Below, piece by piece: positions 53,276-58,186 of a stretch of 58,186 nucleotides of DNA (position 1 is its first letter; every line of letters starts with the position of its first letter). A program made the position numbers and the translations under genes. The stretch lies in the NCBI GenBank assembly GCA_945787325.1, contig CALZHP010000007.1:1-58186 (forward strand). Direction: 5' to 3'. This stretch comes from an uncultured Desulfobulbaceae bacterium (lineage in GTDB: Bacteria > Desulfobacterota > Desulfobulbia > Desulfobulbales > BM004). The notes under the pieces are model-generated. The model was not told where the DNA came from. It did not search any database and saw nothing but the letters and a program-made list of their open reading frames with translations.

Positions 53276-54301
53276 TCACTCAGTAGCATATCGCTCGGCC
53301 AGGAAAAAATATTTCCCGGCCTGTTCAAGTGAAGACTGTTTAGTTATATCATCCACTTCAGGAGAATGGGCCGTAAACAGACCTATTTTCCCACGCACAT
53401 AAGCCCGATAGCATTTATAAAAATTCAGCATTTTCGTCAAACCATCATCACCGGATAATTTCTGAAATCGATTAATAAAATGCCTCGACAGATTATCAAG
53501 CCCATGAAAATCAAGATCCATGGCAAGAAAGGCCACATCACTTGCAACATCACAATAGCGGAACCTCTGGTTAAACTCTATACAGTCATATATATACACC
53601 TGATCAGCAAGACAGATGTTGGCGGAATACAGGTCACCATGGCAATCCCTTATACGCCTCTGGGCAATACGTTCTTCAAAAAGATCTTTCATCTTTAAAA
53701 AATCCTTGGCATACCCGCTGATATTTTCAAATTGTGACTTACTTAAAGATCCGCCCCCAATAAAATTTTCAGTCTGCTCAAAGTTTTCAAGAACGTTGAC
53801 ACTAACTGAATCAGATGTTCCAAACTCTTTGATCTTATTGCCGCCATCCGCTTTTTCATAAAAAGGGATCAGGGTGTCACAGATATTTTCAATCAAATCA
53901 ACAGTGAGCTGCCCAGCATTAATGACATTGGCCATCATTCGATCTTCCGGCATGCGAGCCATTTTAACGCCATATTCCACCACTATCCCTGAGGCATCAT
54001 TTATATCGCTGAGTACAAGTCCATTTTCTGTATCACTGAGCGCAACAAGCCCCTGATAGATAGATGGGCACAGTCGGCGGTTTAAAAGAAGCTCCTGCTC
54101 ACAATAATGGTGCCGCTTCTCCAGTGTGGTAAAATCCAGAAAACCAAAGTCTACTGGTTTTTTAAATTTATAGACATGATCGCCAGCCAGCAAAACATAG
54201 GAAATATGAGTCTGAACAAGTTTTACGTCGACGGCTTCGTGCGCATAGGCTGAAGGATTAAGGAGATGTTTTATAAATTCAGGTAGCTGCTCATCTGACA
54301 T
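53276..54301 (-). CDS. Aminoglycoside-phosphotransferase-like kinase
   Basis: 341 residues. The kinase-like fold is recognised by YVLLAGDHVYKFKKPVDFGFLDFTT near the start, the catalytic loop IRDCHGDLYSANICL and the metal-binding YIYDCIEFNQRFRY. It is the N-terminal partner of the usual two-domain fusion, encoded just before the P-loop kinase. Not evidence of antibiotic resistance; the family acts on unknown metabolites. Confidence 0.85.
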   Translation of the reverse strand: MSDEQLPEFIKHLLNPSAYAHEAVDVKLVQTHISYVLLAGDHVYKFKKPVDFGFLDFTTLEKRHHYCEQELLLNRRLCPSIYQGLVALSDTENGLVLSDINDASGIVVEYGVKMARMPEDRMMANVINAGQLTVDLIENICDTLIPFYEKADGGNKIKEFGTSDSVSVNVLENFEQTENFIGGGSLSKSQFENISGYAKDFLKMKDLFEERIAQRRIRDCHGDLYSANICLADQVYIYDCIEFNQRFRYCDVASDVAFLAMDLDFHGLDNLSRHFINRFQKLSGDDGLTKMLNFYKCYRAYVRGKIGLFTAHSPEVDDITKQSSLEQAGKYFFLAERYATE

Positions 54302-54730
54302 GATTCTATCCAGTTAAAGAGTAAAAATATTGTTATTCATACTATGCTTAATAAAAGGAATAACCTGGCTAAATTGCATACCAGCATACTCCTGCAATAG
54401 TTCAGGCTTTTCAAGGCTGCGCTACTCTAACAAAATATGCCTATTTCGTAAACATGTCGTTTTGCCCTGAAATAGATGTTTATGAGAGTTGCAAGGCGGC
54501 ATTTTTACAAATGTCTTAATTCTTTGCTGGTATTTTTTCCATTCATTGACTTGATAGTTTTTCACAAAATTGAGCTATTTCAAGGAACACTTATCTTGAT
54601 GTAAGGTGAGAAAATGTATCTTTAATTGACAAGATTTAACAGTCTGCTAATCTGTTTGATCTTAATATGTTATTATATGTAACTCTTGCTGTCGATTTAC
54701 TGCCGGCTATTAAAGAATTGGAGTATTTAT
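54302..54730. other. Intergenic region upstream of the corrinoid activator
   Basis: AT-rich, divergent spacer. A -35-like TTGACA (54626-54631) with TAATCT 16 bases downstream is a weak sigma-70 candidate for the activator gene. A GGAG (54720-54723) serves as its Shine-Dalgarno. No gene is supported. Confidence 0.4.
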
Positions 54731-56671
54731 ATGGGAAAAACAGTCCATTTTCTTCCGGACAAAGTGAATATAAATGTGGAGGAAGGGGAAAACCTTTTAA
54801 ACTCGGCTGCCGCTGCAGGTGTTTATATCCATGCTTATTGCGGTGGAGATGGTGTCTGCGGCAAATGTAAAGTCAAAATTGAAAAAGGCCGCGTTAGCTC
54901 TGACAAGAATATACAACTTACTGAAGATGAACATAAAAAAGGTTATCAGCTGGCATGTCGATCAACCGTAATCGAAGATGTTGAAGTTCGAATTCCTGAA
55001 ACAGTTAAAACTGATGGCAAGGTTCTCAAAAGGAAACCAAAAACGACTCGATCCATTTCCGCTCGTTCCCTTAAGGAGTTGATAGGTGACTGGCAGGTAG
55101 ACCCGCCGGTTGAAAAACGTTTTCTCAAACTCTCCCCCCCGTCTCTGGAAGACAATATCCCAGATCTGCAAAGGCTTCTTAAGGCAATCAAAAAGGGCTG
55201 CCATGAGTGCGAAATACCTAATTTTGATCATCCGCAGCTTCTCATGGATTTACCCTTTATTCTTCGAGAAGCTGATTGGGAAGTTACAACGATTCTTCTT
55301 AGAGGTAAAAAAGAAGAAGAGCCGGACCGTATCATTGCTGTTGAACCAGGTAACACCACGGAACACCTTTATGGGCTTGCTGTGGACATTGGCACCACAA
55401 CCGTATGCGGAGTCCTTATTAATTTGAATAATGGTAAAATTATAGCAGAAGCATCAAGGTATAATGCCCAGATCGCTTTTGGAGAGGATGTTATTTCGAG
55501 AATAATATTTTCCCAGCGCGGGAACAACTTGAAAAAACTCCAGAAAAAAGTTGTAGACACCATCAATGAAGTTATTGAAGCAGTCTGTAAAGATATGCTC
55601 ATCAGCCCGAGTGATATCAGTTACATTATGGCGGCAGGTAATACTACAATGTCCCACCTGCTGCTTGGACTCGACCCCAAATACATCCGAGAAGCCCCAT
55701 ATACGCCCGTTTGCAGTCAGTTTCCACTAACAAGGGCCGCCGCAATAAACATCTCTGCCCATCCATCAGTTCGTCTTTTACTTTATCCGTCTGTGTCAAG
55801 CTACGTGGGTGGTGATATTATATCGGGAGTGCATGCCTGCCAGATGCATAAGAGCCCTGAACTCACCCTGTTTATAGATATAGGGACTAACGGAGAAATT
55901 GTTCTGGGCAACAAAGAATGGATGGTATGCACAGCCTGCTCAGCTGGACCTGCTTTTGAAGGTGGTGGTATCAAACACGGCATGCGGGCTAGCAGCGGCG
56001 CCATTGAAAACTTCCACATTCAGCCTGAAACATTTGATCCGATGATCATAACTGTGGACCATAACGCACCCTTGGGAATTTGTGGATCTGGCCTGATCAG
56101 TATTATTTCTGAACTGCTTGAAGCAGGAGTTATCGACCAGCAGGGCAAGTTCAAACGCCATATTAAGCACGAACGAATCAGTAAAGGTGAAGACGGTTAT
56201 GAGTATGTACTATCCTGGGCCAAAGACTCCTTTAAAAACAGCAAAAAAGGGAAAGATATTGTTATAACCGAGGTAGATATTGACAACCTCATGCGCGCCA
56301 AGGGAGCAATGTATGCAGGGTATATGACTCTTCTCGAATCAGTTGGTATGAGCTTCAGTGATCTTGACCGGGTAATCCTGGCGGGTAATTTCGGGAATTA
56401 TATTGACCTGGAACGGGCTATATGTATTGGTCTGCTTCCCGATATTGATCGCGATAAGTTTTACTATCTTGGCAATGCATCACTTCTTGGGGCGCAATTA
56501 AGTCTCACAGACCACAAAAGATTCCGTGGACGCCTACTGGTCAGCTCCCTGATGACAAATATGGAACTGAGCGAAAACCCTCAGTTTATGAATCATTACA
56601 TGGCATCACTTTTCCTGCCGCACACCGATATGAGTCTTTTCCCAACCGTATCAGAAAAACTGCCAGAATAA
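54731..56671 (+). CDS. Corrinoid protein reductive activase (ASKHA/RACo-like)
   Basis: 646 residues from the ATG with GGAG upstream; an in-frame ATG 45 bases earlier is less likely. An N-terminal [2Fe-2S] ferredoxin domain has Cys37, Cys43, Cys46 and Cys76. A linker leads to an ASKHA ATPase domain with LAVDIGTTTVCGVLINL, AAGNTTMSHLLLG, FIDIGTNGEIVLG and CSAGPAFEGGGIKHGM. Such proteins use ATP to reduce inactivated Co(II) corrinoid proteins to Co(I). The methyltransferase gene 268 bp downstream supports a role with the corrinoid iron-sulfur protein of the Wood-Ljungdahl pathway. Confidence 0.9.
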   Translation: MGKTVHFLPDKVNINVEEGENLLNSAAAAGVYIHAYCGGDGVCGKCKVKIEKGRVSSDKNIQLTEDEHKKGYQLACRSTVIEDVEVRIPETVKTDGKVLKRKPKTTRSISARSLKELIGDWQVDPPVEKRFLKLSPPSLEDNIPDLQRLLKAIKKGCHECEIPNFDHPQLLMDLPFILREADWEVTTILLRGKKEEEPDRIIAVEPGNTTEHLYGLAVDIGTTTVCGVLINLNNGKIIAEASRYNAQIAFGEDVISRIIFSQRGNNLKKLQKKVVDTINEVIEAVCKDMLISPSDISYIMAAGNTTMSHLLLGLDPKYIREAPYTPVCSQFPLTRAAAINISAHPSVRLLLYPSVSSYVGGDIISGVHACQMHKSPELTLFIDIGTNGEIVLGNKEWMVCTACSAGPAFEGGGIKHGMRASSGAIENFHIQPETFDPMIITVDHNAPLGICGSGLISIISELLEAGVIDQQGKFKRHIKHERISKGEDGYEYVLSWAKDSFKNSKKGKDIVITEVDIDNLMRAKGAMYAGYMTLLESVGMSFSDLDRVILAGNFGNYIDLERAICIGLLPDIDRDKFYYLGNASLLGAQLSLTDHKRFRGRLLVSSLMTNMELSENPQFMNHYMASLFLPHTDMSLFPTVSEKLPE

Positions 56672-56744
56672 AATAAGTACAATTTTGTTATTCTTTAATT
56701 GATTGATACCATTTAATACAGGGCGGCTTTGAATAATATCCTTA

Positions 56745-56773
56745 TTGACAAGGATATGTTAAAACGCTATTTT
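56745..56773 (+). promoter_or_regulatory. Sigma-70-like promoter upstream of acsE
   Basis: TTGACA, a 17-bp spacer, then TATTTT. The -35 overlaps a small dyad ATATCCTT/AAGGATAT (56736-56757). The start codon lies about 167 bp downstream, so a leader of about 160 bases is expected. Confidence 0.55.
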
Positions 56774-56939
56774 TGGAAATTCCATTTTTCGGGAACGATT
56801 TCCAGCTGTTTCAATAAATTGATATTAGGTAATTGTCTACATTGCTCCATAGCATTTCTTGTAGACTCAATTTTTTAAGTATTTTCAGTATATTATATTG
56901 AAAAAGAGCCATATCTGAATAAAATCAAAGGAGAAAAAG

Positions 56940-57836
56940 ATGTCCCAGACAGTATTAGGCATTGCCGAAAGTATTAATATCATGGGCAAAAGAAGTGGCG
57001 CTGCTATGAAGGAGAGGAATCCCGGCCCAATACAGGAAATGGCCAAGGAAGAAACTGCCGCTGGTGCAGCATACCTGGACCTTAACATCGGACCGGCCCG
57101 TAAGGACGGCACAGAGCTGATGCCCTGGGTCGTTGAAACAGTGCAGGAGGTTTCCGACCTGCCATTGGTCCTCGATACAACCAATATTGATGCCATGTCT
57201 GCAGGCTTCAAGGCTGTGACCAACAAAAATGAGGCCGTTTTAAACTCGATCATGGCCAGGCCAGAACGATGGGAAGCACTGGTACCGGTAGCGGCTGAAG
57301 CTAACTGCAAAGTTGTTGCCCTCCTGTGGGGACCCGACGGCCTGCCGAGAGACGTCAATGAAAGGGCTGCTCTTGCAGTGGACCTGATGATGGCGCTCAC
57401 TGAAGCCGGTATCCCAAATGAGAATATGCTTTTCGATCCCATTGCCTCACCCATTACCCTGGGGGCAGACCAAACTCTTGCCGGCCTTGAGTTCCTGAGC
57501 ATGTTACAGGACATCGCTCCAGGAGCAGGGTCCACCATCGGCCTGTCTAATGTTTCCAATGGTGTTGCTGAAAATCTCAGGAAATACCTTGACCGTACCT
57601 ACCTCATTATGTTGATGAAATACGGTCTTACAACGGCTATCGTCAATTCTTACGATGCCGAGTTGATGGCAATCTGCAAAGGTGAGCGTCAAAGCTTTGT
57701 TGATTTAGTTCATGGAATGATGGATGGGAACGATCCCGGCCAAGACGGACTCAGTGAGGTCGAACTGCAGCATTACAAATCTTACAAGGTGCTGTCCGGC
57801 CAGTCCATCTTTTCCGAATCTTGGTTGGAGCTCTAA
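56940..57836 (+). CDS. acsE: Methyltetrahydrofolate:corrinoid/iron-sulfur protein methyltransferase
   Basis: 298 residues. A pterin-binding TIM barrel beginning with GIAESINIMGKRSGAAMK and continuing AGAAYLDLNIGPARKDG, LVLDTTNIDAMSAGFK and NMLFDPIASPI. It transfers the methyl group of methyl-H4folate to the corrinoid iron-sulfur protein in the reductive acetyl-CoA pathway (or reverse). AAAGGAG precedes the ATG. With the activator upstream, the CODH/ACS genes may lie beyond the window. Confidence 0.92.
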   Translation: MSQTVLGIAESINIMGKRSGAAMKERNPGPIQEMAKEETAAGAAYLDLNIGPARKDGTELMPWVVETVQEVSDLPLVLDTTNIDAMSAGFKAVTNKNEAVLNSIMARPERWEALVPVAAEANCKVVALLWGPDGLPRDVNERAALAVDLMMALTEAGIPNENMLFDPIASPITLGADQTLAGLEFLSMLQDIAPGAGSTIGLSNVSNGVAENLRKYLDRTYLIMLMKYGLTTAIVNSYDAELMAICKGERQSFVDLVHGMMDGNDPGQDGLSEVELQHYKSYKVLSGQSIFSESWLEL

Positions 57837-57883
57837 TAATGAGGGCCTGACTGGAATAACGGTAAATCAATCAATTACATGAA

Positions 57884-57907
57884 GGGGGCCCATGAGCCCC
57901 CTTTTTT
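57884..57907 (+). terminator. Terminator after acsE
   Basis: GGGGGC pairs with GCCCCC around CCATGA, followed by six T. The stem overlaps the possible start of the next gene. Confidence 0.85.
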
Positions 57908-58186
57908 ATTTTATGACCGACATCCCATCACACCATATTATCTACGGAACCTGTATAGATTATATTACCGGCGAGTCAATTGTTGATACAGATGACGAAC
58001 GCTATCGGCAAAAACTTGCGCGTATACTGGTTGATGAAAAAGGGTACTCTAAAGAAGAGCTTGAGCCACGCCTTAAAATTGAAACACTTTTTGCTAAACA
58101 ATACGTGGTCTCAACCATTGACATAACAATTAAAGTTGATAACAGGAGGTTTATGGTAATTCGCTATGGGCCTGGTTCACTTGTAA
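57892..58186 (+). CDS. HsdR N-terminal-domain-like protein, partial at the window edge
   Basis: An open frame runs to the end of the window without a stop. From the second ATG (57913) it reads MTDIPSHHIIYGTCIDYITG, then DDERYRQKLARILVDEKGYSKEELEPRLKI, then TIDITIKVDNRRFMVIRYGPG. This resembles the N-terminal nuclease-like domain of type I restriction R subunits (HSDR_N). The GEKGYSKEEL-type stretch and the basic beta strand fit, but the catalytic residues lie mostly past the edge. The start is uncertain: the ATG at 57892 sits three bases after GAAGGGGG but inside the acsE terminator stem; the ATG at 57913 has no Shine-Dalgarno. Confidence 0.5.
   Translation, partial: MSPLFYFMTDIPSHHIIYGTCIDYITGESIVDTDDERYRQKLARILVDEKGYSKEELEPRLKIETLFAKQYVVSTIDITIKVDNRRFMVIRYGPGSLV

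Noticed and set aside
53276-54301. Phosphotransferase-like gene as antibiotic resistance
   Set aside because: It belongs to the broad kinase-like fold group usually fused to a P-loop kinase; no resistance context or mobile element is present.

Overview
The window looks like a chromosomal segment of a strictly anaerobic Desulfobacterota (former Deltaproteobacteria) bacterium, probably from the sulfate-reducing or propionate-metabolising lineages. The evidence is a Na+-pumping methylmalonyl-CoA decarboxylase operon with a split methylmalonyl-CoA mutase, Wood-Ljungdahl genes (AcsE-type methyltransferase plus an ASKHA corrinoid activator), heavy use of sigma-54 regulators, a c-di-GMP riboswitch, an F-type ATPase Fo cluster (atpZ-atpI-atpB-atpE) without F1 genes beside it, and long hairpin intergenic repeats of the kind common in this phylum. 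I saw no rRNA, tRNA, CRISPR array, transposase or prophage. These are family-level assignments made by reading the sequence; no database search was run.

Region 1 (1-9980) is the most unusual part. Two sigma-54 promoters (-24/-12 at 259-273 and 8513-8528) lie about 8.25 kb apart and carry the same upstream array of TGCATA-N5-TATGCA dyads at base-pair-identical spacing. Between them are a 31-residue membrane peptide, a c-di-GMP-I riboswitch with an overlapping terminator in front of a PstS-like binding protein, two paralogous Tat-exported substrate-binding proteins without a transporter, a sensor kinase, a single-domain receiver, and an unusual NtrC-family activator that carries a kinase-type H-box domain. 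The second promoter drives a tandem array of three paralogous 45-residue secreted peptides (211-bp repeat unit), followed by a 39-residue membrane peptide and a periplasmic cupin. I infer one regulatory circuit: periplasmic ligand sensing, phosphorelay, sigma-54 activation, and secreted mini-peptides plus binding proteins, with c-di-GMP gating one arm.

Region 2 (10000-23130, minus strand) holds a metallo-beta-lactamase-fold hydrolase and the methylmalonyl-CoA pathway: prpE, sucC, sucD, mutase small subunit, meaB, mutase large subunit, epimerase, and the four-part biotin-dependent decarboxylase. It is punctuated by four long inverted-repeat elements. Region 3 (23150-30660) contains accessory genes: a tandem Usp protein, a membrane protein, a glyoxalase II-like hydrolase, a GGDEF-PilZ protein, ArfB, an unknown 435-residue protein and a GATase-like protein.

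Region 4 (30720-40120) is a nitrogen regulon: porin, amtB, PII, glnD, glnA and a NifA-like GAF-AAA-Fis activator. Three sigma-54 promoters each have paired upstream palindromes of the form TTACA-N4-TGTAA. Single copies also lie at the PII leader and just upstream of the activator gene itself.

Region 5 (40260-58186) is mostly housekeeping: YjbQ, UbiD, RsuA/RluB, HU/IHF, RimO, a nucleoside phosphorylase, ATPase Fo genes, HemL, thioredoxin and its reductase, BamD, an NIL-ferredoxin, and a kinase pair that is often a single fused protein. It ends with the corrinoid activator, AcsE, and the start of a type I restriction HsdR-N-like protein cut by the window edge.
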